A stretch of 64,000 nucleotides of DNA. It comes from CAYRES01 sp964423425 (GTDB lineage: Bacteria; Actinomycetota; Thermoleophilia; RBG-16-64-13). Positions 1 to 8,530 of the stretch are shown one piece after another. The DNA lies in assembly GCA_964423425.1 (NCBI GenBank), contig CAYRES010000002.1:124001-188000 (forward strand), written 5' to 3'. A program made the translations under genes and the position numbers. The notes beneath the pieces are model-generated. The model saw nothing but the letters and a program-made list of their open reading frames with translations. It ran no database searches and was not told the DNA's origin. Position 1 is the first letter of the stretch. Each line of letters begins with the position of its first letter.

Positions 1-917
1 TCCGGCATGCGGGTGTTGACTTCGCCGGCCAGGTTGATGAAGCGGGTCCACATGCCGTATTCGCTGGCCTTCCAGGAGAGGTAGAAGGGGTCGAGGGGAA
101 TGCAGTGGCCGCCGAGGCCCGGACCCGGGTAGAAGGCTTGGAAGCCGAACGGCTTGGTCTTGGCGGCCTCGATGACCTCCCACACGTCGATGCCCATGCG
201 GTCGAAGGTCATCTTGAGTTCGTTGACGAGCGCGATGTTCACCGAGCGATAGATGTTCTCGAGGAGCTTGCCCGCCTCCGCCACCCGGGAGTGCGATACG
301 GGCACCACCGTGTCGAGCGCCTGTGCGTAGAGGGCGGCGGCGGCGGTGGTGGACTCCTGGTTGACCCCTCCCACTACTTTGGGGATGGTGCGGGTGTCGA
401 AGTCGGGATTACCCGGGTCCTCCCGCTCGGGGGAGAAGGCGAGCAGGAAGTCGCGCGGCGTCTCCAGGCCGGTGGCCTCCAGCAGGGGCATGATCTCCTC
501 GTCGGTGGTGCCGGGATAGGTGGTTGACTCGAGCACCACGAGCTGCCCGGGCCGCAGCGTGCGGGCGACCTCGCGGGCGGTGTCGCGCACGAAGGAGAGG
601 TCGGGTTCCCGGTGTGCGCCAAGCGGTGTAGGTACGCAGATGAGGACGGCGTCGCACTCGGCGAGGCGGGAGAAATCGGTGGTGGCCGAGAAGCGCCCGC
701 TCGCGGTACAGGCGGCCACGCGCTCCGGTCCGATGTGCCTGATGTACGATTCGCCCCGGCCCAATTGCTCGACCTTGGCCGGGTCTATGTCGAAGCCGAG
801 TGCAGTGAAGCCGGCTTCGCAGAACACGAGCGCCAGGGGCAGCCCTACGTACCCCATGCCGATCACGCCGACGGTGGCGGCTCGGGCCCCGAAGCGGGCG
901 GTGAGTTCGTCGATCAC
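1..917 (-). CDS. UDP-N-acetylglucosamine 6-dehydrogenase-like nucleotide-sugar dehydrogenase (C-terminus off the window)
   Basis: Cytoplasmic NAD-dependent enzyme that oxidises C6 of a UDP-sugar to the uronate for capsule, O-antigen or glycan synthesis. Reading leftwards from GTG at 917, residues 20-25 are GMGYVG, the dinucleotide-binding loop. Later come STTYPGTTDE, FSPERED and GGHCIPLDP, with the predicted catalytic cysteine at about residue 272. The FSPERED and GGHCIPLDP patterns resemble the WbpA type more than UDP-glucose dehydrogenase (my recollection of the families). GTG is chosen because AGGAGG lies 8 bases upstream. About 305 residues are visible and the gene leaves the window within its C-terminal third. 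A nucleotide-sugar dehydratase at 17792 may act in a related pathway. The substrate is not proven. Confidence 0.88.
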   Translation of the reverse strand, partial: MIDELTARFGARAATVGVIGMGYVGLPLALVFCEAGFTALGFDIDPAKVEQLGRGESYIRHIGPERVAACTASGRFSATTDFSRLAECDAVLICVPTPLGAHREPDLSFVRDTAREVARTLRPGQLVVLESTTYPGTTDEEIMPLLEATGLETPRDFLLAFSPEREDPGNPDFDTRTIPKVVGGVNQESTTAAAALYAQALDTVVPVSHSRVAEAGKLLENIYRSVNIALVNELKMTFDRMGIDVWEVIEAAKTKPFGFQAFYPGPGLGGHCIPLDPFYLSWKASEYGMWTRFINLAGEVNTRMP

Positions 918-1295
918 GCGAAGAACCTCCTCTCGGCGTGGGTTCTAACCACCGGGTTCGAACCACCGCAGCGTGGCACGTCCTTGTGGCGGCCGATGCG
1001 ATGATAGCAGTAGGGGACTCGGCACCGTAAGGCGCCGCAACAGGGAGAAGTAGGTCCTGTGCCGCCGTGAATTACGTGTCGCACGATGACGTATTGTCCC
1101 GGTGCGTCCAAGTGTCAGCGCCACTCCCGCAGCAGGATCCGAAGCTCCTTGGTGGGAATCCTCTGCCGCCGGGGCGGTGATTTGCCCCTCAGCGCCGAGG
1201 CGGAACGCGTATCATTGATGATCAGCATCAACAAGTCGGCGCCGGCGAACGTCTGGGGTGCCGAGAATCTCACATTCGCACGGGAGGAGCACGGT
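918..1295. other. Divergent intergenic region with two small palindromes
   Basis: This gap of about 380 bases separates the minus-strand dehydrogenase gene from the plus-strand lipoprotein gene. I see no credible coding sequence in it. It contains a perfect 10-base palindrome, GGTTCGAACC (955-964), and an inverted repeat TTGATG-5-CATCAA (1215-1231), 65 bases before the lipoprotein start. Either could be a regulator site, but no clear promoter pair was found. Confidence 0.35.
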
Positions 1296-1814
1296 ATGCG
1301 CAGGTTCGTGGTCGGGTTGATTGTGGTGGTGATGGTCATGGCGGGGCTTGCGGGCTGCGGCGACTCTGAAGGTGGAGCGGCGGCCGGTCTTCCCACCAGC
1401 TCCACCACCGCCCAGACTGCCGGTGAGACCACGCCGCCCACCGAGCCTCCAGCGGACGGCTCGGGCGGGAGCGAAGCCTGGACCACCGTTGCCGAATTGC
1501 GCTCGACCGACCCCTTCTTCCAAGACATGGAGGGCCTTCTGATCAGCGAGGCGTTCACCGTCACGGGTGACGTGCGTGTGGTGCTCGACATGCCGGAGGC
1601 CGGCCACATAGACGGTGTCATTGTCGCTGTTGTGCCGGAGGAGGCCGCCGCCGATGTGTTCACGCTTCTTCGCGCGATGGAGGATGCCACCGTTCTCACC
1701 TTGATTCCGTCGGCTCCGGTGAAGGAGGTCCCGGGCCTCGACGGCACCTACGTGCTCGTCAACTCGTTGCCTGCCGCCAAGGACTGGACGCTCGAAGTGC
1801 AGACCCGAAACTGA
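1296..1814 (+). CDS. Putative lipoprotein, function unknown
   Basis: The product is 172 residues. Two arginines are followed by a hydrophobic stretch and the lipobox LAGC, with the lipidated cysteine at residue 21, so it is probably anchored on the outer face of the cytoplasmic membrane. A Ser/Thr/Pro/Gly-rich linker (about residues 25-60) leads to a globular domain of about 110 residues that I do not recognise. ATG at 1296 is chosen because GGGAGGAG sits just upstream and it places the signal peptide at the N-terminus. The frame stays open upstream to 1086, but that extension would bury the signal peptide. It stands alone, before the histidine kinase gene. Confidence 0.75.
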   Translation: MRRFVVGLIVVVMVMAGLAGCGDSEGGAAAGLPTSSTTAQTAGETTPPTEPPADGSGGSEAWTTVAELRSTDPFFQDMEGLLISEAFTVTGDVRVVLDMPEAGHIDGVIVAVVPEEAAADVFTLLRAMEDATVLTLIPSAPVKEVPGLDGTYVLVNSLPAAKDWTLEVQTRN

Positions 1815-1945
1815 GATGGTGCCCGCCGCTCGCTACTGCCGACCGCTCGCCAGCAGCAGCCCGCTTGGCTCCCTCTCGGGGCTCCGTGGAAGGCCCGAGT
1901 CAGTCCGGGTGAGCGGTGCGCGTATGTGCGGCGCAATGCTTCGGA

Positions 1946-1951
1946 TATGAT
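1946..1951 (+). promoter_or_regulatory. -10-like element of a probable leaderless promoter
   Basis: TATGAT ends six bases before the ATG at 1958 and there is no Shine-Dalgarno sequence in front of that ATG. This matches the arrangement of leaderless transcripts, where transcription starts at the A of the start codon. No convincing -35 hexamer was seen. Confidence 0.35.
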
Positions 1952-1957
1952 AGACAA

Positions 1958-4327
1958 ATGGACTATCGGCCTCCTTCATCCAGCGACGCCTACAAGCTGA
2001 TATCGGAACTGGTCGCCGACTTCTTGTACTGCTTCTCGGTATCCGAGGCAGGAGACGGTTTCCGGCTGGAGTGGGCGACGGGACGATTGGAGGAGGTCAC
2101 CGGCTTCACACCGGCGGAGATCGAGGCCGGAGGGGGCTTGGCGGGGATCATTCACCCCGGTGACGCAGACGAGGTTGCAGATCATGCACGCCGGCTTCTG
2201 TCCGGCGATGACGACGTGATCGAGTTCCGCGTCGTCACCAAGGCCGGCGAGGTGCGGCGGCTCAGAGGTCATGCCCGGCCGCTTGTGGACCGGGCGAGTA
2301 GGCGGGTGTCCGGCATAGTGGGGGCGGCACAGGATGTGACCGAGCGCCGGCGCGAGCAGGATGAACTCCGCGACAGCAGAAGCCGCCTGAACGCACTCAT
2401 TGAGCATGCGCCCGTCGGTATCGTGCAGATCGATCAGGACGCATGTGTCACGGTGTGGAACCCGGCTGCCGAACGCATCTTCGGGTGGACGGCCGAGGAG
2501 ACTCTCGGGAGGCCACTACCCTACATTCCCCCCGACAAGCGCGATGAAGCGCTCGCGCTCATCGGGCGTGGACTTGAGGGGGAGCCACACTTGGGGCTCA
2601 AGATGGAACGGCAGCGCAAGGATGGAGCCCGCATCACCATCATGCTGTGGTCTGCTCCCGTCTATGACGCCCAGGGCGTGGTCACGGCAAGTATAGGCGC
2701 CTTCGAAGACATGACCGATCGGGTGCAGGCGGAGGAAGCGCTCCGGGTGGAGCGGGAGTTCAGCATACTGCTTCTCGATACCATGCCGGTGTTCTTCGTG
2801 GCCATCGACGCGCGGGTCACCACCCTGCGGATGAACCGGGCGCTGCTCGAAGCGGTGGAGTACACGGCAGAGGAGGTGTCGGGCCTGCCGTACCTCTCCA
2901 CCTTCGTGCCCGAGGAGGAGCACGCGGCCGTTGCTGCGGTCTTTCGCTCAATTGCAGACGCGGGGGAGTTCTCGCTGAACGAGAACCACATTGTGAGCCG
3001 CTCGGGGCGTACCTTCTTGGTGGAGTGGCGGGGGAGGCCGGTGTTGGGCGCAGACGGCACCCTGGATTTCTTCGTGGGGGTGGGCATCGACATCACCTCG
3101 CGCCGGCAGGCCGAGGAAGAGCGCAGGAAGATGGAGTGGCAGCTTCTGCAGTCCCAGCGCATGGAGTCGGTGGGCCGCTTGGCCGGAGGTGTGGCGCACG
3201 ACTTCAACAACATGCTGCAAACGATTCTGGGCTACGCGGATATGGCCTTGGCTGAAGTACCCGCCGACTCTCTGCTCGCCGAGTACGTGTGGGAGATGCG
3301 GGGTGCGGCTGAGCGTTCCGCCGATCTCACCCGGCAACTCTTGGCCTTTGCCCGCCGCCAGACCATCGCCCCCCGCATACTCGACGTCAACGAGAGGGTG
3401 GAAGGACTCCTTGGCATGCTGGAGAGACTGATCGGTGAGCAGATCACCCTCACCTGGCGACCCGCCGCCGGTCTGCCGTCGGTACGTCTCGACCCCTCCC
3501 AGCTCGACCAGCTCCTCACCAACCTGGTGGTCAACGCTCGTGATGCCACCCCCGGCGCCGGTGAGATCGTCATCGAGACCGGCCACGCGGTGCTCGACGA
3601 GGCCTACTGCGTGGGGCGGGAGGGCCTCGAGCCGGGTGATTTCGTGACTCTCACGGTAAGTGATACCGGCAGGGGCATGGATCGAGCCACCCTTGACCGC
3701 GCGTTCGATCCGTTCTTCACCACGAAGGTGGTGGGCTGCGGCACGGGGCTCGGTCTGGCCACCGTCTACGGCATCGTCAAGCAGAATTCGGGCTCCATCA
3801 CTGCCTACAGCGAACCGGGACGAGGTTCTACGTTCCGTGTCTACCTGCCTGCCTTCGGCGGCCCGGTCGAAGAACCGTCTGTCCCCCGTATAGGGGCGAG
3901 TCTTGTGGGCGGTTCCGAGACGGTGCTGGTAGTGGAGGACGAGGTGACCATTCTTGATCTCACCCGCCGCCAGCTCGAGGGCTTGGGCTATCGCGTACTC
4001 TCTGCCGGCCGACCCGCCGAAGCACTGGCGAAGGCCGCCGCTCACGATGGGCCTCTCCACCTACTCGTCACCGACGTGGTCATGCCGGGCATGGATGGGC
4101 GGGAACTCGCCTCCCGATTGCAGGCCGTCCGGCCCGGGCTTCGTTGTCTGTTCATGTCCGGGTATACGGCCAACGTGATCGCCCACCGGGGTGTGCTCGA
4201 TGAGGGAGTGCATTTCTTGGAGAAGCCCTTCACGCAGGCTGCGCTCGCGGCCAAGGTGCGTGAGGCGCTCGATACTACAGGCACTCTCCCGGCCGAGCCA
4301 CGCGAGCCCCCGCCCGAAGGTGTCTGA
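1958..4327 (+). CDS. PAS-domain hybrid sensor histidine kinase with C-terminal receiver
   Basis: The 789-residue product has no obvious transmembrane segment, so it is probably a soluble sensor. Three PAS domains (about residues 10-130, 135-255 and 260-380) lead to a HisKA-type dimerisation helix with GGVAHDFNNML, the phospho-accepting histidine at about residue 414. An ATPase domain follows, with N box (NLVVNARDA), DTGRGMD and GTGLGLATVYGIV. A receiver domain begins at VLVVEDE, with the phospho-acceptor aspartate at about residue 706 (LVTDVVMPGMDG). The architecture resembles NtrB-like hybrid kinases. An in-frame GTG at 1916 is possible, but ATG at 1958 sits next to a -10-like TATGAT. No partner regulator is adjacent. 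Confidence 0.9.
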   Translation: MDYRPPSSSDAYKLISELVADFLYCFSVSEAGDGFRLEWATGRLEEVTGFTPAEIEAGGGLAGIIHPGDADEVADHARRLLSGDDDVIEFRVVTKAGEVRRLRGHARPLVDRASRRVSGIVGAAQDVTERRREQDELRDSRSRLNALIEHAPVGIVQIDQDACVTVWNPAAERIFGWTAEETLGRPLPYIPPDKRDEALALIGRGLEGEPHLGLKMERQRKDGARITIMLWSAPVYDAQGVVTASIGAFEDMTDRVQAEEALRVEREFSILLLDTMPVFFVAIDARVTTLRMNRALLEAVEYTAEEVSGLPYLSTFVPEEEHAAVAAVFRSIADAGEFSLNENHIVSRSGRTFLVEWRGRPVLGADGTLDFFVGVGIDITSRRQAEEERRKMEWQLLQSQRMESVGRLAGGVAHDFNNMLQTILGYADMALAEVPADSLLAEYVWEMRGAAERSADLTRQLLAFARRQTIAPRILDVNERVEGLLGMLERLIGEQITLTWRPAAGLPSVRLDPSQLDQLLTNLVVNARDATPGAGEIVIETGHAVLDEAYCVGREGLEPGDFVTLTVSDTGRGMDRATLDRAFDPFFTTKVVGCGTGLGLATVYGIVKQNSGSITAYSEPGRGSTFRVYLPAFGGPVEEPSVPRIGASLVGGSETVLVVEDEVTILDLTRRQLEGLGYRVLSAGRPAEALAKAAAHDGPLHLLVTDVVMPGMDGRELASRLQAVRPGLRCLFMSGYTANVIAHRGVLDEGVHFLEKPFTQAALAAKVREALDTTGTLPAEPREPPPEGV

Positions 4328-4631
4328 GCCGGGACGGCAGGACGACCGCGCAGCCGAGGCACGGCCCGAGTCGCATCCTGACCCGGAGCCGGAGCGCTTC
4401 GAACAGCTCGCGCTCGGGCCCACCATCACCGGCCCAGGGAGGCGCACGGAAGACCTCTACGAGCCGGGCACTCTACTCACCATCAGGGGTGAACGCGGCA
4501 CCTTCCGGTACCGACACGCCAGTCTCAGTCGGGACGGCCGCATCAGTCTGCACTTGGTGGGGAATGAAGGCTATCGGGCTGTGCGTCCCGACGAGGTCAT
4601 CCCGGTGCGGCAGAAGAGGCACCGAAGGTAA
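4320..4631 (+). CDS. Small hypothetical protein overlapping the kinase stop
   Basis: This 103-residue product starts at a GTG inside the last codons of the histidine kinase gene, an 8-base overlap that implies translational coupling. The first 45 residues are rich in Pro, Glu, Arg and Asp and look disordered. The C-terminal 55 (TLLTIRGERGTFRYRHASLS, then a short basic tail) look like a compact beta-rich domain. I do not recognise the family. Coupling suggests a role with the kinase or its signal, which is inference. No earlier in-frame start is better supported, since the frame upstream is a shadow of the kinase. Confidence 0.55.
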   Translation: MSEPGRQDDRAAEARPESHPDPEPERFEQLALGPTITGPGRRTEDLYEPGTLLTIRGERGTFRYRHASLSRDGRISLHLVGNEGYRAVRPDEVIPVRQKRHRR

Positions 4632-4633
4632 GC

Positions 4634-4719
4634 ACCGGGAGACCCATCACGCGGAAAGGGCGGGCCGGCACTGCCGCCGGCCCGCCCTCCGAGTGTTCTC
4701 CGGGCGAGGGTCTCCCGGT
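4634..4719. terminator. Nested hairpin, likely bidirectional terminator
   Basis: Two perfect 12-bp inverted repeats are nested between convergent genes. The outer arms are ACCGGGAGACCC (4634-4645) and GGGTCTCCCGGT (4708-4719). The inner arms are GGGCGGGCCGGC (4658-4669) and GCCGGCCCGCCC (4676-4687), with a 6-base loop. There is no long T tract on either side, but the position suits termination in both directions. Confidence 0.7.
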
Positions 4720-4728
4720 TCGCGGGCG

Positions 4729-6867
4729 CTACTTCTTGGCGTTCCCCTTCTCCACGAGCAGGCGGTAGGCCGCCGGGAATGAGGTGGCCTCGGGCAACCG
4801 GTTGCTGAGCACGATGGTCACCTGCTCGCGGTTGAGGAGCGAGGTGTCGAGGGTCTCAGAACTGCGCTGGTACTCTGCGTCGGAGACGATCTCAGCATCC
4901 ACGATCTCTATCCCCTCAAACTTGCCCTTCACGTACTGCGGGTTGAGCAGGGTCATGGCCCAGTCGTTCTCAGCCAGGCCGGTGGTGTGCTGCCAGCCGT
5001 CGAGATCCCACGTGCCGGAGCCTGACTCCAGGTCGTCCTGCAGCAGGGTCTCGGTCGCGTCGGTCACCACGATGTCGTCCACATAGAACCCGGCCTCGGT
5101 GGTGGCCCAGTCGGTGATGTAGAGGAAGCGCAGCAGGACGCTCTGGCCCGCATAGGCGGAGAGGTCGAAGCTCTCCTCCACCCAACCGCCGCTCGAGCCG
5201 GTGAAGCCGGGCAGATTGTCAACTGCCGTGGTGATGGCCGAAGGATCGTGATCGATGGTGGTGTCTTCGTTCTCGAGGCTGATCCAGGTGGTGCCGCCGT
5301 CGGTTGAGATCTGCACGAAGCCGAAGTCCCAGGCATCCTCGATCTGGTAGTTGGCCCAGAAGGTGAGGGCGGCGTCGCTTCCCAGCGTGAGTGGTGCGGC
5401 CAGCGTGGCGGTGTTGAAGAGGAGATCACCCCGGCCGCCCCACAACTGCCGCGAGCCCGAGTGAGCCGGAACGCCGGTGGTCAGTGGTGCCCGCAGGTTG
5501 GCGATCAGCTTGGGCGTGAAGCCCCCGTAGGTCAGATACATGGGGGCGTAGGGCATGAGATCGCCGAGGGGATACTGCACCGTGCCGGAGTTGTAGCCGC
5601 CCCAGTAACGGGGTATGGGCAGATTGCCGCGGTTGTCGGAGCCGTAGTGGTTCTTGATGCTCCACTGGATGGAGTAGCCCCAGGTGTCGGCGGAGGGGAT
5701 GTCGAGGCCCTCGTAGCCGAGTGGCGCTCCCGAGGCACCGGGGAGCGCGAGGTCATCCAGGTAGTTGGCCAGGGTCCAGTCCCGATATACGTCGTCGAAG
5801 GTGACATCGCCGTAGCCTTGGGAGGCCAGTTGGTTCTCGATGCCTTCGATGCCGTTGGTCGAGTCGTTCACCAATCCCTTCACGAAGTCCGGCCCACCGA
5901 AGTTCTCCAGCAGGTAGAGCTGGAAGAGATAGCTGGCGCCGTAGTCTTCCAGCCCGCCCCCCCACACGGTGAGCGGAGTGCGGTGGTAGATCGTGTAGTA
6001 GGCGAGGGCGTCGGAGGAATGCCCGTAGCCCACCAGGTAGGGGGCGAGATCGGCCAGGCCCTCGTCAACCCAGGAGGCCTCATCGGGGTCGTGGTCGTAG
6101 TGGATGGCGTGTTCGTACTCATGGGTGAACACCTGCTCGTACAGGTACGGCCTCGCAGCGTCGGGCCCCACCCTGTTCGCCCAATCGTAGGAATCGATGT
6201 GAATGATGTTGCGGTCGGCGTAGGTGTCGTTCATGTCGGGCCAGAAGTAGCCGGCCACGTAGAACGGATACTCCGGGTCGTCGTAGTTCTCGTCGACGAT
6301 GTTGTAGACGAGGATCATGACGCGCTGGGGGTCGTCGGTGGCGTACCAGTCGTAGCCCCAGGAGGCGTACAGGCCGCCGGTGCCGTCACGATCGTTCGTG
6401 AGGCCGAAGTAGTGTGTGGCGCCGGGGTAGATGTGGTCGTTGAACTCCGCGAAGAGGTAGTCGACCTGTTCCTGCGTGACCACGTGGGCGGGCCGGGGGT
6501 CGCCGGGCCCATAGGAGAGGTCGTTCGCCACCCAGATCTCGGCTTTGCCTCCGATAGCCCTCAGGGTGAACTCTCGCCAGCCGTCCGCGTAGAGCCACTC
6601 CACGTCATCTACGCCGGCGGCCCGGCCGCCGCTCGAGCGCACGGCGGCGGCGAGTTCAGACGCCGCCGCTTTGGTGGCGCCCTGAATCTTGCTATAGGCG
6701 GCCCTTCCATCGAGGCTTTTGTAGTAGGTGTCCATGTCCACAGGGATCCCGCTGGTGGGCATCGTGCCGACGCTCTGAGCGGCAAGTGCCGTTGCGGTGA
6801 ATAGCATCAAGAACAAGAGTGACGCCAAGAGAACGAGCGTGATGCGAGGTGCAGTGCGGTGTCTCAT
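4729..6867 (-). CDS. Secreted zinc metalloprotease with HEYEH motif and C-terminal beta-sandwich
   Basis: The 712-residue product starts with a signal peptide (RHRTAPR, a leucine-rich core, then ALAAQS). The catalytic zinc site is H249-E-Y-E-H253, and WVDEGLADL places a likely third zinc ligand at E269, the gluzincin arrangement. After the peptidase domain (about residues 100-400) there is a beta-rich region with two segments typical of MAM/immune-inhibitor-A-like jelly-rolls (DFGFVQISTDGG and GFYVDDIVV), about residues 450-640. No sortase motif or C-terminal anchor is visible, so it is probably released or held by the C-terminal domain. AAGGA lies 3-4 bases before the ATG. It is transcribed towards the nested terminator. 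The substrate is unknown. Confidence 0.85.
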   Translation of the reverse strand: MRHRTAPRITLVLLASLLFLMLFTATALAAQSVGTMPTSGIPVDMDTYYKSLDGRAAYSKIQGATKAAASELAAAVRSSGGRAAGVDDVEWLYADGWREFTLRAIGGKAEIWVANDLSYGPGDPRPAHVVTQEQVDYLFAEFNDHIYPGATHYFGLTNDRDGTGGLYASWGYDWYATDDPQRVMILVYNIVDENYDDPEYPFYVAGYFWPDMNDTYADRNIIHIDSYDWANRVGPDAARPYLYEQVFTHEYEHAIHYDHDPDEASWVDEGLADLAPYLVGYGHSSDALAYYTIYHRTPLTVWGGGLEDYGASYLFQLYLLENFGGPDFVKGLVNDSTNGIEGIENQLASQGYGDVTFDDVYRDWTLANYLDDLALPGASGAPLGYEGLDIPSADTWGYSIQWSIKNHYGSDNRGNLPIPRYWGGYNSGTVQYPLGDLMPYAPMYLTYGGFTPKLIANLRAPLTTGVPAHSGSRQLWGGRGDLLFNTATLAAPLTLGSDAALTFWANYQIEDAWDFGFVQISTDGGTTWISLENEDTTIDHDPSAITTAVDNLPGFTGSSGGWVEESFDLSAYAGQSVLLRFLYITDWATTEAGFYVDDIVVTDATETLLQDDLESGSGTWDLDGWQHTTGLAENDWAMTLLNPQYVKGKFEGIEIVDAEIVSDAEYQRSSETLDTSLLNREQVTIVLSNRLPEATSFPAAYRLLVEKGNAKK

Positions 6868-7282
6868 AGTCCTTCATCCTCGCGAAAGGTGAGACTCCGG
6901 ACGCGGACTCTTCATGGTTGAAAACGCCTGCTATCCTCAAGTGTCCGCACCATGAGGCCTTGAGCACCGTAGTGATCGTGTTCGCGACCGTTGGCCACGA
7001 ACAAGACACTTCCAGTATTGTCCCGCCGGGGTCGAGATGCACGTGGTAATTCGACATAGAAGGGTACTTGGGGCGGCCACACGTCAATACGTAAGAATTC
7101 CTGCTGATTGACGAAGTTCTTATGGGTGGACCTCACGCCCTCTCATCGTATACTTCCAAGAGAGTAGTGATTCGGTACGTGCAGGTTGGACGACCGCCGC
7201 CGCGTCTGGGTGAGCGTGATTGATGGGAGGCTTTGCTCCGGTTCGCGTGGCGACCATGAGCAGGGGCTCCGGGGGGAGAATC
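6868..7282. other. Divergent intergenic region
   Basis: About 415 bases between the minus-strand protease and the plus-strand HAD gene. No supported gene was found. Base composition is noticeably less GC-rich than the flanks in 6950-7170. A possible plus-strand promoter is TGGACC (7127-7132) with TATACT (7149-7154), spacing 16. The long leader to the HAD gene could hold regulatory RNA, but no known riboswitch was recognised. Confidence 0.35.
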
Positions 7283-8096
7283 GTGAGAGAGCTGCAGGCC
7301 AAACAGGGTTTCATCTGCGACATGGACGGGGTGGTCTACCGGGGGGGACTCGCTTCTGCCTGGAGCCCGCGAGTTCGTGGCCTGGTTGGAGGCGGAACAC
7401 AAAGACTACCTCTTCCTTACGCAGAACAGCCAACGGACTCGTGAGGAGCTGCAGCAGCGGCTGCTTCGCTTGGGCATCGAGACCGACGCCATGAACTTCT
7501 ACACGGCCTCGCTGGCCACCGCCAGCTTCCTGGCGGCCCAGTGTCCTGGTGGCAGTGCCTTCGTGATCGGGGATGCCGGGCTCACCAATGCCCTCTACCA
7601 AGCCGGCATCACCATGAACGAGTTCGACCCGGACTACGTAGTGGTGGGAGAGACGAGCTCCTACTCCTTCGAGAAGATCGCCACCGCCATCAGGCTTGTG
7701 TTGGCCGGGGCCCGTCTCATCGGAACCAATCCGGACCTGGTGCTTCCCACGGCTCAGGGCATCTTGCCCGGTTGCGGGGCCATGATCGCTCCCATCGAGC
7801 GGGCCACCGGGCGCTCCGCCTACTTCCTCGGCAAACCCAATCCTCTCATGATCCGCCACGCTCTCCGCTCACTCGGTACCTCGCGTGAGGAGACGGTGTT
7901 CATCGGCGACTCCATGGAAACCGACATCATCGCCGGCATCCACACCGAGATCGATACGGTGCTGGTGCTGAGCGGTCACACTGCCGAGGAGGACCTGGCC
8001 AAGTATGCCTATCGTCCGACGTACGTGCTCGGGGGAGTGGGCGATATCGTGGCGGAGGTGCCATCACGCCCCCCGAGCGTGGGAGGTGAATCATGA
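7283..8096 (+). pseudogene. NagD-like HAD-superfamily sugar phosphatase, frameshifted in a G7 tract
   Basis: The gene lies in two frames. The first encodes the N-terminus with the nucleophile motif CDMDGVVYRG (D13, D15). The second, open from 7377, encodes the rest: FLTQNSQRT (motif II), GKPNP (motif III lysine) and FIGDSMETDI (motif IV). The switch falls at seven G bases, 7341-7347. Removing one G gives YRGDSLLPGAREFVAWLE, exactly the family pattern, and a full-length protein of about 270 residues. It is therefore either a sequencing or assembly error, or a recent mutation in an otherwise intact gene. GTG at 7283 follows GGGGGGAGA. The stop overlaps the flavodoxin ATG. Such enzymes dephosphorylate small sugar or nucleotide phosphates in the cytoplasm. 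Confidence 0.8.
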
Positions 8097-8530
8097 GCAC
8101 GGCATTGGTGGTCTACAGCACCAAGAAGAGCGCGACGGAGGGTATCGCCGCGTGCATCGCCGAAGGGTTGCGCGAGGCCGGAGTTGAGGTGGAGGTGAAG
8201 GGGAGCGCCGAGATCAAGGATTCGGCGCACCTCGAGGGCTACGACGGGTATGTCTTCGGTTCCGCCACCTATCACGGCGAGATGCTGCAGCACAGCAAGC
8301 AGCTTCTCTTCGTGGCCGACAAGGCCAATCTGAAGGGCAAGGTGGGTGCCGCCTTTGGGGCGTTCGGGTGGAGCGGTGAGGCCCCGAGCCGCATCTTCGC
8401 CACCATGGAGCACATCCTGGGCATGGACATGGTGGAGGAGCCGCTTCGCCTGAAGTCCCCCATCACCGAGGAGGAGTGCGAGAAGGGCCGGGAGTACGGG
8501 AGGCTGGTGGCGGCCAGGCTCAGCCGGTAG
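8093..8530 (+). CDS. Flavodoxin-like protein
   Basis: The 145-residue product has one flavodoxin-like alpha/beta domain. The N-terminal strand and loop VVYSTKKSATEGIAACIAEG matches the FMN phosphate-binding loop, and GYDGYVFGSATYHGEM and GAAFGAFGWSGEAP match the loops that flank the flavin ring. This is close to the flavodoxin module of flavodiiron proteins, but the diiron beta-lactamase domain is absent. It should carry electrons in the cytoplasm, with an unknown partner. Its ATG overlaps the TGA of the HAD gene (ATGA) and GGGAGGTGA precedes it, so the two are co-translated. Confidence 0.82.
   Translation: MSTALVVYSTKKSATEGIAACIAEGLREAGVEVEVKGSAEIKDSAHLEGYDGYVFGSATYHGEMLQHSKQLLFVADKANLKGKVGAAFGAFGWSGEAPSRIFATMEHILGMDMVEEPLRLKSPITEEECEKGREYGRLVAARLSR

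Noticed and set aside
4634..4719. Riboswitch
   Set aside because: It lies downstream of both neighbouring genes, so it fits a terminator and not a 5' leader.
5461..6804. Plus-strand frame of 447 codons opposite the metalloprotease
   Set aside because: It is Val/Gly-rich shadow coding with no ribosome site. The minus strand has a signal peptide and zinc motif.
7377..8096. Complete HAD gene starting at 7377
   Set aside because: That start would omit the nucleophile motif DMDG, which is encoded just upstream in another frame.
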